A stretch of DNA of 64,000 bases, from contig JAFXXU010000051.1 in the NCBI GenBank assembly GCA_017542125.1, positions 17,747-81,746 of the forward strand, given 5' to 3'. Below, in pieces: positions 44,636-52,241 of the stretch. Both the position numbers and the translations under genes were made by a program. The notes below the pieces were generated by a model. The model was not told the DNA's origin and made no database searches. It saw only the letters and a program-made list of their open reading frames with translations. Every line of letters starts with the position of its first letter. Positions within the stretch are counted from its first letter, which is position 1. This stretch comes from Ruminococcus sp. GTDB lineage: Bacteria; Bacillota; Clostridia; Oscillospirales; Ruminococcaceae.

Positions 44636-45928
44636 TCAGATATTTGCAAGCTCCCCCGTACAGCAGCCCTCGCCGGTGCCGGTAATGAGCACATCCCTGA
44701 ACTGCCGCCTCAGAGTCTCCGGGCCGGAGCGGGGGATACGCACAAGGATGTAATTATCCGAGTGCCCCTGATGGTATTCGGGTGAGGTCTCCTTTTCAAA
44801 AAGCACCCGGAGCGTCCTGCCCAGCTGGGCTTTCAGATACTCCTCTCCCGTCCTGCGGCAGACCTCTGACATTTCGGCGGCGCGTCTGCGCTTGACCTCG
44901 GCATCCACCTGCCCCGGCATTGAGTATGCGGGGGTGTCGGGGCGGCGGGAGAACTGGAAAACGTGAGCCTCAGCAAAGCCTATACGCTCCGCGAACCGAA
45001 GGCTCTCAAGGTGATCCTCCTCGGTCTCGCCGGGGAAGCCAACCATTATATCCGTTGTTACAGCGCAGCCGGGGAAGGCCTTGCGGAGCCTTTCGCAGAG
45101 CCCGGCGTAGTCCTCGGCGGTGTAGTGCCTTTTCATAACCCGGAGGGTCTTCTCGCAGCCGCTTTGCAGCGACAGGTGGAACTGTGGGCAGAGCTTGCCG
45201 AGCGCCGCCAGCCTTGCGATATCCTCATCGGAGATAAGCTCCGGCTCCATAGACCCCAGCCTTATCCGGAAATCCCCCTCGATGCCGCAGACAGCCTCGA
45301 CTGTGTCCGTCAGGCGCTCGCCCCGCTCTCTGCCGGTGCAGCAAAGGTTTATCCCCGTGAGGATAAGCTCCCGGTGCCCCGAAGCGATAAGCTCTCTTGC
45401 CTCGGTGACGGTCTCGGCAACAGGCTTAGAGCGTATATGCCCCCTCGCCCGGGGGATGATGCAGTAGGTGCAGCTCATATCGCAGCCGTCCTGTATTTTA
45501 ATGTAGGCGCGGGTCTTGTCGAAGGAGCCGCTGTTGCTCATTTGCTCCGGCAGGGAGGCGTCACCTATCTCCACGACGGGCTGACGGGTGAGCAGAAATC
45601 TCTCCACCGCCTCCGGCAGCGAGGACTTGTTTGCCGAGCCCAGGATTATATCGCACTCCGGCAGCAGCTTTTCGATACCGGCGTGAGCCTGGGTCATACA
45701 GCCCATGCAGGCCAGTATGCAGGAGGGGTTCTGTTTTCTGAGGCGGTGTATGGCCTGACGGCATTTCTTATCCGCCTCTGCGGTGACGGTGCAGGTGTTG
45801 ACTACACACAGCTCCGCCTCCCCGGGATCACCCACGGTGATGCCCCCCGCAGCCTCGAACCTTTCGCGGATATTCTCTGTTTCGTACTGATTTACCTTGC
45901 AGCCGAAGGTGGTATAGAAGATCTTCAT
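44636..45928 (-). CDS. mtaB: tRNA N6-threonylcarbamoyladenosine (t6A) 37 methylthiotransferase
   Basis: This 430-residue MiaB-family radical SAM enzyme adds a methylthio group to t6A37 of ANN-decoding tRNAs. The N-terminal UPF0004 domain has cluster cysteines in TFGCKVNQYE, VNTCTVT and ACMGCMTQ. The radical SAM cluster CX3CX2C is DGCDMSCTYCIIPR near residues 147-160. A C-terminal TRAM domain starts near 365. The FGCKVNQYE form, rather than TYGCQMN, favours MtaB over MiaB. It is monocistronic. Confidence 0.94.
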   Translation of the reverse strand: MKIFYTTFGCKVNQYETENIRERFEAAGGITVGDPGEAELCVVNTCTVTAEADKKCRQAIHRLRKQNPSCILACMGCMTQAHAGIEKLLPECDIILGSANKSSLPEAVERFLLTRQPVVEIGDASLPEQMSNSGSFDKTRAYIKIQDGCDMSCTYCIIPRARGHIRSKPVAETVTEARELIASGHRELILTGINLCCTGRERGERLTDTVEAVCGIEGDFRIRLGSMEPELISDEDIARLAALGKLCPQFHLSLQSGCEKTLRVMKRHYTAEDYAGLCERLRKAFPGCAVTTDIMVGFPGETEEDHLESLRFAERIGFAEAHVFQFSRRPDTPAYSMPGQVDAEVKRRRAAEMSEVCRRTGEEYLKAQLGRTLRVLFEKETSPEYHQGHSDNYILVRIPRSGPETLRRQFRDVLITGTGEGCCTGELANI

Positions 45929-46031
45929 AGGGCTCCCTCATATCACTCTTATATTTATTATGCACAAATTATGAACGGATTCTTTGTGCAACACTACCAA
46001 TTTTCAACCCTGCCATTAGTTGCTATTGACT

Positions 46032-46060
46032 ATTATACTATATTTTATTTTTTTTTGCAA
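46032..46060 (-). promoter_or_regulatory. mtaB promoter
   Basis: On the minus strand TTGCAA (46055-46060) and TATAAT (46032-46037) are 17 bp apart, with a T-rich spacer. It is back to back with the promoter of the HPr-like gene, 8 bp away. Confidence 0.65.
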
Positions 46061-46067
46061 ATATCTC

Positions 46068-46095
46068 TTGACAATTACAAAAGTCTGGGTATAAT
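46068..46095 (+). promoter_or_regulatory. promoter of the HPr-like gene
   Basis: TTGACA (46068-46073) and TATAAT (46090-46095) are 16 bp apart, giving a purine-rich leader of about 120 nt in which I see no known motif. Confidence 0.78.
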
Positions 46096-46219
46096 GGTAG
46101 TCAAGAGAGCGGAAGAGGCCGACCGCAGAGGCACGCAGTAACGGGCGTCCGCGCAAGTCGATGCCGCACTCTAAGGGAAAAGAAGAAAAAGAAACGATCC
46201 GCAGAAGGAGGAAACATTT

Positions 46220-46450
46220 ATGAAGAAGACAAAGATCATGCTGGGTGCAATCGCAGACGTCAAGGAGTTCGTTAATATCGTATCCAGATGCGAATACGAC
46301 GTTGACCTGGCTTCGGGCAGATACGCAGTAGACGCTAAGTCGATCATGGGTATCTTCAGCCTCGACCTTTCCAATCCCATCGAGCTGACTGCTCACACCG
46401 ATAACGCTGACAAGTTCTTTGCTGCTATCGAAAAGTTCGTAGTTAAGTAA
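46220..46450 (+). CDS. HPr-fold protein lacking the phospho-histidine (Crh-like)
   Basis: This 76-residue protein keeps the second half of HPr: EYDVDLASGRYAVDAKSIMG aligns with the HPr segment around the regulatory serine, which is Ser41 here (Ser46 in HPr). The IHARPA active-site loop is absent; ADVKEF stands in its place, so it cannot carry phosphate from enzyme I. B. subtilis Crh also lacks the histidine and acts only through phosphorylated Ser46 with CcpA. A similar regulatory role is possible but unproven. AGGAGG lies before the ATG. It is monocistronic with its own promoter and terminator. Confidence 0.85.
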   Translation: MKKTKIMLGAIADVKEFVNIVSRCEYDVDLASGRYAVDAKSIMGIFSLDLSNPIELTAHTDNADKFFAAIEKFVVK

Positions 46451-46500
46451 TGACGTCGGCAGCGGGCGGGATGACCCGTTCGCGGAAACGTGAAACCAAC

Positions 46501-46537
46501 AGGCGCTTTTGCTTCAATGCAGAGGCGCCTTTTTTTC
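46501..46537 (+). terminator. terminator of the HPr-like gene
   Basis: The stem AGGCGC/GCGCCT, with inner TGC/GCA pairs, is followed by seven T residues. The first GC-rich repeat starts within the T-run. Confidence 0.85.
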
Positions 46538-46639
46538 TTCCCCCACCCGCGAAGCTTTATTATGGCGCCCGAACTTGGATTGCCCTCCCCGGAGGGGAGG
46601 GTATGGGCTTGAGATCGGTCTGTTACTTTGCACCTGACG
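46531..46639 (+). repeat. GC-rich dispersed repeat, copy B
   Basis: A 109 bp unit runs from TTTTTTCTTCCCCC to GCACCTGACG and is repeated directly, with the same spacing, by copy C. It contains GCTTTATTATGGCG.CCGAAC and the palindrome CCCTCCCCGGAGGGGAGGG. An inverse relative is copy A near 12141. An open reading frame crosses both copies but does not look like a protein. Confidence 0.8.
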
Positions 46640-46770
46640 TTTTTTCTTCCCCCTCCCCCGATGCTTTATTATGGCGTCCGAACTTGGATTGCCCTCCCCG
46701 GAGGGGAGGGTATAGGTTTGAGTTCAGGCTATTGGTTTGCACCTGACGGAACCTTGCGGGCTTGGTTCGC
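46640..46770 (+). repeat. GC-rich dispersed repeat, copy C
   Basis: This copy follows copy B without a gap and matches it at a constant 109 bp offset. It extends further right through GGAACCTTGCGGGCTTGG, a stretch that copy A also has and copy B lacks, so copy C is the fuller form. The remaining 140 bp before the next gene show no feature I can name; no clear promoter was found there. Confidence 0.8.
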
Positions 46771-46912
46771 AGGTAGGCTTATACAGCTGACTGCTCTGCA
46801 CACGGCGATCTGCCGGAAAAGGCATACCGTCCGCGATGCGGACACTGCGATCGTTAATAAATCTCCGAGAAAGCGAATAAGCTGTACCAAAAGCGAAAAC
46901 GGAGGGTACGGT

Positions 46913-48109
46913 ATGGATATTATCAAGGCGGCGATAGCTTTTTCGGTGAGTACGGCGGTGCTGATAATGGCAGCCTTTGCCGTGATGGGCTCTGAGGCGG
47001 GGGGCATCCCCGGGGCGGAGCAGGCGGCCTCCCGGGCGGTGATGCGGGAGATAGGAGCCTTCGATTTCGGTGAGTGCGCATCCGGAGCGGTGTATGAGTG
47101 CAGCACCGGGACTCTGCTGGGGAGCACCGGCGGGGCGGCACCCCTGGGGCAGCTGACGGAGCTTATGACCTTCCTCCTTGCCGCGGAGCGCATAGAGGGC
47201 GGTGAGCTGTCCCTGACGGATACCGTCACCGCTTCAAAGAATGCATTTGACCGGGGAGCCCCTCAGATCTGGCTGGGCATAGGTGAAAAGATATCGGTGG
47301 ATGAGCTGCTGCGGGCTATATCGGTGGGCAATGCCAACGATGCGGCCTATGCCCTGGGTGAGCATATCGCCGGCAGTGCAGAGGCATTCACCGCGCTGAT
47401 GAACAGCCGCGCCGCTGAGCTGGGGATGTCCGCCGCCCGCTTTGCCGACCCCACAGGCGAAGCTTCGGAGAACTCCTGCACCGCAGAGGATATGTGCAGG
47501 CTTTGCGCCGAGCTGTCCCGGCACGGGGACTTTGTGCCCTATTTCACAACCTGGACGGATTCTGTCCGGGGCGGCAGGGCGGATCTGGTGAGCCGCAACA
47601 GGCTCATCCGCAGTTACAGCGGGATACTGGGAGTTAAGGTCTGCTCCTCGGAGGGGGGCTTCTGCGGGGCTGTCTGCGCCGAAAGGGGAGATATGAGGGT
47701 CGCCGCCGTGATCCTGGGAGCTCCCGATGAGGATAAGCTGATCTCCCGCTGTCAGAGCCTGCTGGACGCAGCCTTCGCGGAGTTCTCCGTCTATACCCCC
47801 GAGGTGCCGGAGGAAGCCCTGGAGCCCGTTTCCGTTATCCACGGCTGCAAGAGCGAGTGCCCCGCGGAGATACCCTATCTGCGCCCCATAGTCGTGAAGA
47901 AGGAGCAGCGCAGGGAGATAGAGTGCACCTTTGAGACGGCCGAAAGCGCCGAGGCTCCCGTGTTCAAGGGGCAGCCTCTCGGCAGGATAGTATATCACAG
48001 CGGGGAGGAGGAGCTCATCTCCGCGGATATCTGCGCTGCGGAGCTCATCCCGGAGGTGGATATGAAGTTCTCATTTAGGAGGGTTTTGTTAAATCTGCTG
48101 AATATGTGA
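46913..48109 (+). CDS. D-Ala-D-Ala carboxypeptidase-like protein with lost active site
   Basis: This 398-residue S11-family protein (DacA/DacF type) has an N-terminal signal or anchor segment (about 6-27), the transpeptidase-like domain (about 45-275) and a C-terminal beta domain. All three catalytic motifs are changed. The SxxK position reads QLTE (in LGQLTELMT), the SxN position reads NAN (in VGNANDAAYAL), and KTG reads KVC (in GILGVKVC). Surrounding family blocks (HIAGSAEAFTALMN, RFADPTGE) are intact, so the fold is probably kept as a pseudoenzyme that may bind rather than cut peptidoglycan. ATG at 46913 follows GGAGGG. Upstream lies the tandem GC-rich repeat. Confidence 0.82.
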   Translation: MDIIKAAIAFSVSTAVLIMAAFAVMGSEAGGIPGAEQAASRAVMREIGAFDFGECASGAVYECSTGTLLGSTGGAAPLGQLTELMTFLLAAERIEGGELSLTDTVTASKNAFDRGAPQIWLGIGEKISVDELLRAISVGNANDAAYALGEHIAGSAEAFTALMNSRAAELGMSAARFADPTGEASENSCTAEDMCRLCAELSRHGDFVPYFTTWTDSVRGGRADLVSRNRLIRSYSGILGVKVCSSEGGFCGAVCAERGDMRVAAVILGAPDEDKLISRCQSLLDAAFAEFSVYTPEVPEEALEPVSVIHGCKSECPAEIPYLRPIVVKKEQRREIECTFETAESAEAPVFKGQPLGRIVYHSGEEELISADICAAELIPEVDMKFSFRRVLLNLLNM

Positions 48110-48159
48110 GGCAAAAACTAGTGAAAGTGTTTAAAAGTTGTCCGAGCGGGATAAACCAC

Positions 48160-48188
48160 TTGAAATATCGGGGGAAATATAGTATAAT
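48160..48188 (+). promoter_or_regulatory. pgi promoter
   Basis: TTGAAA (48160-48165) and TATAAT (48183-48188) are 17 bp apart. Confidence 0.8.
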
Positions 48189-48223
48189 TTAATGTAGATG
48201 ATTATGGAAAGGAAATGACCACT

Positions 48224-49558
48224 GTGGCTGTAAAACTAAATACCAAATATCTGGCACCATTTGTAGCGGAGCATGAGCTGGAGGGCATCAAGCCCGCAGT
48301 TTCCGCCGCACACAAGACCCTTACCGAGAGAAACGGTCTAGGCAATGACTTCCTCGGCTGGATCGACCTTCCCGTCGATTACGACAAGGAAGAATTCGCC
48401 CGCATCAAGGCGGCTGCCGAGCGCATCAAGCAGAAGTGCGATGTGCTTATCGTTATCGGTATAGGCGGTTCTTATCTCGGAGCAAGAGCTGCTATCGAGA
48501 TGCTCAAGAGCCCCTTCTACAACAATCTGAAGAAGGATACCCCCGATATCTACTTTGTCGGCAACAACATCAGCCCGACATACCTCTCAGAGGTGCTCTC
48601 GATCTGCGAGGGCAGGGATATCTGCGTGAACATCATCTCCAAGTCGGGTACCACCACCGAGCCTGCTCTGGCCTTCAGGATCTTCAAGAAGCTCCTTGAG
48701 GACAAGTACGGCAAGGAGGAGGCCAAGACCCGCATCTTCGCCACCACCGATAAGGCAAAGGGAACTCTCAAGGAGCTCTCCGATGCCGAGGGCTACGAGA
48801 CCTTCGTTGTCCCCGATGACGTGGGCGGAAGATTTTCTGTGCTCACTGCTGTCGGCCTGCTGCCTATTGCCTGTGCCGGCTGCGATATAGACAAGCTCAT
48901 GAAGGGCGCACAGAACGGCAGAGAGAAATTCGCAAACGACGACGGCAACGACTGCTACACCTATGCGGCTATCCGCAATATCCTCTACCGCAAGGGCAAG
49001 AGCGTTGAGATGCTGGTGACCTACGATCCCTCGTTCACTATGATGAGCGAGTGGTGGAAGCAGCTCTTCGGCGAGAGCGAGGGCAAGGATCAGAAGGGTA
49101 TCTTCCCCGCATCCGTTACCTTCTCCACCGACCTGCATTCCCTGGGCCAGTTCGTTCAGGACGGCTCCCGCATCATGTTCGAGACTGTCGTTGACTTCAA
49201 GACCCCCAAGAAGGATCTCTTCCTGGAGAACGATGCCGAGAACCTTGACGGCCTCAACTTCCTCACCAACCAGAATATGTCGGTGGTGAACAGGAGAGCT
49301 TTCGAGGGCACCGTGCTGGCTCATACCGAGGGCGGCGTTCCCAATATGGTGCTCGAGGTGGATGCACTTGACGAGGAGAACCTGGGCGAGCTCATCTACT
49401 TCTTCGAGAAGGCCTGCGCGATCTCCGGTTATATGCTGGGCGTTAACCCCTTCAATCAGCCGGGCGTTGAGAGCTATAAGAAGAATATGTTCGCTCTGCT
49501 GGGCAAGCCGGGTTATGAGTCCCGCAAGGCTGAGCTGGAGGCTAAGCTCGGCAGATAA
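48224..49558 (+). CDS. pgi: glucose-6-phosphate isomerase
   Basis: The enzyme interconverts glucose 6-phosphate and fructose 6-phosphate in glycolysis. The protein of about 444 residues matches the bacterial short form: [16 protein letters not shown] (SIS domain), [30 protein letters not shown] (PGI signature 1), and a final [14 protein letters not shown] with the signature 2 lysine. GTG at 48224 is chosen because AAGGAA at 48209-48214 directly abuts the alternative ATG at 48215; the difference is three residues. Confidence 0.95.
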   Translation: MAVKLNTKYLAPFVAEHELEGIKPAVSAAHKTLTERNGLGNDFLGWIDLPVDYDKEEFARIKAAAERIKQKCDVLIVIGIGGSYLGARAAIEMLKSPFYNNLKKDTPDIYFVGNNISPTYLSEVLSICEGRDICVNIISKSGTTTEPALAFRIFKKLLEDKYGKEEAKTRIFATTDKAKGTLKELSDAEGYETFVVPDDVGGRFSVLTAVGLLPIACAGCDIDKLMKGAQNGREKFANDDGNDCYTYAAIRNILYRKGKSVEMLVTYDPSFTMMSEWWKQLFGESEGKDQKGIFPASVTFSTDLHSLGQFVQDGSRIMFETVVDFKTPKKDLFLENDAENLDGLNFLTNQNMSVVNRRAFEGTVLAHTEGGVPNMVLEVDALDEENLGELIYFFEKACAISGYMLGVNPFNQPGVESYKKNMFALLGKPGYESRKAELEAKLGR

Positions 49559-49569
49559 ACTCAAAATCA

Positions 49570-49597
49570 GGAGCTCTCCCCTGAGGGGGAGGCTCTG
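49570..49597 (+). other. imperfect stem-loop after pgi
   Basis: GGAGCTCTCCCC and GGGGGAGGCTC can pair around CTGA with a small internal bulge, and no T-run follows. It lies in the 75 bp gap before the next gene. Confidence 0.5.
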
Positions 49598-49633
49598 AAA
49601 TATAGGTCCTCAGGACGGAATAGGAGAATTGTT

Positions 49634-50038
49634 ATGATCAATCTGATACCCGGAAAAAAGGGAACAGGCAAGACCAAGATCTTAGTTGATTCCATCAAGG
49701 AAGCAGTAAACACCTGCAAGGGCAATGTTGTCTGCATCGAAAGAGGAATGAAGCTGACTTATGATATCCCCCATAAGGTAAGACTTGTTGACGCCGAGGA
49801 ATACGGCATCAGCAGCTTTGACGCCTTCTACGGCTTCGTAGCAGGTATGCTGGCAGGCAACTACGATATCCAGGAGGTATACGTTGACGGTATCCTCAAG
49901 ATCGGCGGCAGGGATTACGAGGCTCTCGGAGTTATGATCGAGAAGCTTGCTATGCTCGCCAAGGACATCAAGATCGTCCTGACTGTATCTGCCGATGTTG
50001 ATGAGCTGCCCGCAAAGGTAAAGGCGTTCATCAAATAA
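49634..50038 (+). CDS. small P-loop NTPase-like protein
   Basis: This 134-residue cytoplasmic protein starts with a Walker A motif, MINLIPGKKGTGKTK (P-loop at residues 7-14). A Walker B-like strand EVYVDGILKIG (near 82) and a possible sensor strand KIVLTVSAD follow. Similar short Firmicute proteins are often labelled PilT-like from the P-loop alone; the protein is far too short for PilT, and no pilus or competence genes adjoin it. Function is unknown. AGGAGAAT precedes the ATG. It is probably co-transcribed with pgi. Confidence 0.75.
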   Translation: MINLIPGKKGTGKTKILVDSIKEAVNTCKGNVVCIERGMKLTYDIPHKVRLVDAEEYGISSFDAFYGFVAGMLAGNYDIQEVYVDGILKIGGRDYEALGVMIEKLAMLAKDIKIVLTVSADVDELPAKVKAFIK

Positions 50039-50051
50039 TTTCGCAAAGCTA

Positions 50052-50080
50052 TTGACAAATCGGTGATTCCGTGTTAAAAT
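50052..50080 (+). promoter_or_regulatory. promoter of the yceD-rpmF operon
   Basis: TTGACA (50052-50057) and TAAAAT (50075-50080) are 17 bp apart. Confidence 0.75.
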
Positions 50081-50107
50081 GGAATTTGTGATATTTGAGG
50101 TGTTGCT

Positions 50108-50551
50108 ATGATACTGGAAATGAAGCAGCTTTTCGATATCCCCGGGGAGCGGAAGGAGTTTTTCTTCGAGATCACCCCCGAGGAGCTGAAAGAACGCGTT
50201 TTCAGCTACTCCTTTGCATCACCGCTCGCAGTAAAGGGCGAGGCCTTCAACCGCGCGGGGGTCGTTTATGTGGAATTCTCGTGCAGGTTCGTGCTTTCAC
50301 ATATCTGCGACAGATGTCTTGCCGAATTCGAGAGAGAGTACCGCTATGAGTTCTCGCACATCTGCGTGCGGGACAGCAGCACCAATGACGAGCTTATCGT
50401 CGTGAGCGACAATGCTCTCGATTTGAATGAACTAGCCGTTTCAGATTCGTTGCTGGAGCTCCCGACCAAGATCCTGTGCAGGGAAGATTGCAAGGGAATG
50501 TGCTTTGTCTGCGGTCAGAATTTGAACGAGGGCGAATGCAGCTGCTCCTGA
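50108..50551 (+). CDS. yceD: YceD/DUF177 family protein
   Basis: This 147-residue protein of the DUF177 family is linked to 23S rRNA accumulation and is usually encoded just before rpmF, as here. It has a CDRC pair near residue 62. The C-terminal cysteine cluster ILCREDCKGMCFVCGQ continues to NEGECSC and probably binds zinc. GAGGTG precedes the ATG. The gap to rpmF is 36 bp and carries the rpmF ribosome site. Confidence 0.9.
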   Translation: MILEMKQLFDIPGERKEFFFEITPEELKERVFSYSFASPLAVKGEAFNRAGVVYVEFSCRFVLSHICDRCLAEFEREYRYEFSHICVRDSSTNDELIVVSDNALDLNELAVSDSLLELPTKILCREDCKGMCFVCGQNLNEGECSCS

Positions 50552-50587
50552 AAGCAGCGATCTATTACTGAAAGAGGAGGTGCCAAA

Positions 50588-50770
50588 ATGGCAGTACCAA
50601 AGAGAAAGGTCTCCAAGGCCAGAAGAGACAAGAGACGCTCTGCTGTATGGAAGCTTCAAGCGCCTGCACTCAGCAGATGCTCAAATTGCGGTGAGCTTAC
50701 CGCTCCGCACAAGGTTTGCAAGAACTGCGGATATTACAAGGGTGTAGAGGTTATCAAGAAGGAAGCTTGA
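50588..50770 (+). CDS. rpmF: 50S ribosomal protein L32
   Basis: This 60-residue zinc-type L32 begins MAVPKRKVSKARRDKRRS. It has two CXXC pairs, CSNC and CKNC, that bind zinc. GAGGAGG precedes the ATG. It is the second gene of the yceD-rpmF pair and is followed by a terminator. Confidence 0.97.
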   Translation: MAVPKRKVSKARRDKRRSAVWKLQAPALSRCSNCGELTAPHKVCKNCGYYKGVEVIKKEA

Positions 50771-50830
50771 TCTTTACGCCGTTATTGCAGATAGCAGACG
50801 GACAAGTCTGCGCTTCTGTTGCGAACTCAG

Positions 50831-50879
50831 GGCAGGGAATAGAGAACTTAAACGGGTTCTTGGCTTCTCTGCCTTTTTT
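50831..50879 (+). terminator. terminator after rpmF
   Basis: A long interrupted stem (GGCAGGGA..AGAGAAC with GTTCT...CTCTGCC) is followed by TTTTTT. Confidence 0.82.
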
Positions 50880-50910
50880 GTGACTGTTGGATCTAACCGG
50901 AGGTGAGCGG

Positions 50911-52209
50911 ATGTCTGCCGAGATAACGGGAATTATGCCCAGAAGCCCTGCGTTCAGGGCGAAGATCCGTAAGGGAGATCTGCTCATCAGCGTCAACGGC
51001 CACGAGATAAACGACGTCCTGGACTATATGTTCTACTGCGCCGAGGACAGGCTGGAGCTTATCCTCGAAAGAGAGGGCCAGCAGTTCCGGAGGGTGGTCT
51101 ATAAGTCGGAGTTTGACGAGCTGGGTCTGGAATTCCAGTCGTTTCTTATGGATAAGAAGCGCTCCTGCTCAAATAACTGCATCTTCTGCTTCATCGACCA
51201 GATGCCCAAGGGTATGCGGGAGACCCTCTATTTCAAGGACGACGACGCCAGGCTCTCATTTTTGCAGGGTAACTATGTCACCCTGACGAACCTGAACGAT
51301 AAGGATATACAGCGTATCTGCGATATGAGGCTGAATATCAACGTCTCGGTGCATACCACTAACCCCGAGCTGCGGTGTATGATGATGCATAACCGCTTTG
51401 CGGGGGAAAAGCTGAAATACCTCAAACAGATAGCCGACAGCGGCCTGATGATGAACTGTCAGATAGTCTGCTGCCCGGAGATAAACGACGGCGCTGAGTT
51501 GGAGAGGACCCTTTCCGACCTGGCGGCGCTGATGCCGAATATACAGTCGGTGGCTGTGGTGCCTGTGGGAGTGACCAAGTTCCGTCAGGGGCTCTACCCC
51601 CTGCGCCCATTCCGCAAAGAGGAGGCAGCCGCCGTCATAGACCTTATCGAGGCAAAGGGCAGGGAGTGCCTTGAAAAGTGGGGGACGCGGATGTGCTTCC
51701 CCGCAGATGAATTCTACCTGCTGGCGGGGAGAGAGCTCCCCGATACCGACTTCTACGAGGACTACCCCCAGTACGAAAACGGTGTGGGGCTGATGCGGTC
51801 TCTTTATGACGAGGTGGTCTCGGCGCTGGAGGATGCTCCTGCCGATATCCCGCCCCGGAAAGTGACAGTCGCCACCGGCACGGCAGCAGAGGATTTCCAC
51901 CGTATGCTCGCCGGGATGATCACAGAGCGGCTGCCCCAGATAAGTATAGAGGTAGTCGGGATAATAAACCACTTTTTCGGAGAGACGATAACCGTCGCGG
52001 GGCTTGTTACCGGCGGCGATCTTACGGAGCAGCTCCGGGGGCGTGAGCTGGGCGACCAGCTGCTTATCCCCCAGGTGATGCTGAAAGCCGACGAGCCCTT
52101 TTTTCTTGACGATATCAGAGTTGAGGATGTGGAGCGGGAGCTGGGTATCACCATAAGATCGGTGCGCAACGACGGATATGATTATATAGACAGCATACTT
52201 GGAACATAG
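50911..52209 (+). CDS. DUF512 PDZ/radical SAM-type protein
   Basis: This 432-residue protein has an N-terminal PDZ-like domain (about 1-65, GDLLISVNGHEINDVLDY). Next is a cysteine cluster CSNNCIFCFIDQ near 88-99, spaced CX3CX2C as in radical SAM enzymes. The C-terminal DUF512 region contains MCFPADEFYLLAGRELP and VTGGDLTEQLRG. The family is widespread in Firmicutes; its function is unknown, and it is often adjacent to der, as here. ATG at 50911 follows GGAGG; the start at 50887 precedes that site. It forms an operon with der, plsY, gpsA and yjbQ. Confidence 0.9.
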   Translation: MSAEITGIMPRSPAFRAKIRKGDLLISVNGHEINDVLDYMFYCAEDRLELILEREGQQFRRVVYKSEFDELGLEFQSFLMDKKRSCSNNCIFCFIDQMPKGMRETLYFKDDDARLSFLQGNYVTLTNLNDKDIQRICDMRLNINVSVHTTNPELRCMMMHNRFAGEKLKYLKQIADSGLMMNCQIVCCPEINDGAELERTLSDLAALMPNIQSVAVVPVGVTKFRQGLYPLRPFRKEEAAAVIDLIEAKGRECLEKWGTRMCFPADEFYLLAGRELPDTDFYEDYPQYENGVGLMRSLYDEVVSALEDAPADIPPRKVTVATGTAAEDFHRMLAGMITERLPQISIEVVGIINHFFGETITVAGLVTGGDLTEQLRGRELGDQLLIPQVMLKADEPFFLDDIRVEDVERELGITIRSVRNDGYDYIDSILGT

Positions 52210-52241
52210 ATACAGTTAACAGATAAAAGGAGATGACAGAT

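Noticed and set aside
46450-46746. 98-codon frame after the HPr-like gene
   Set aside because: It reads across a terminator and two copies of a non-coding repeat; the residues repeat only because the DNA does.
49634-50038. PilT twitching ATPase
   Set aside because: The protein has 134 residues and only the P-loop in common; no type IV pilus genes are nearby.
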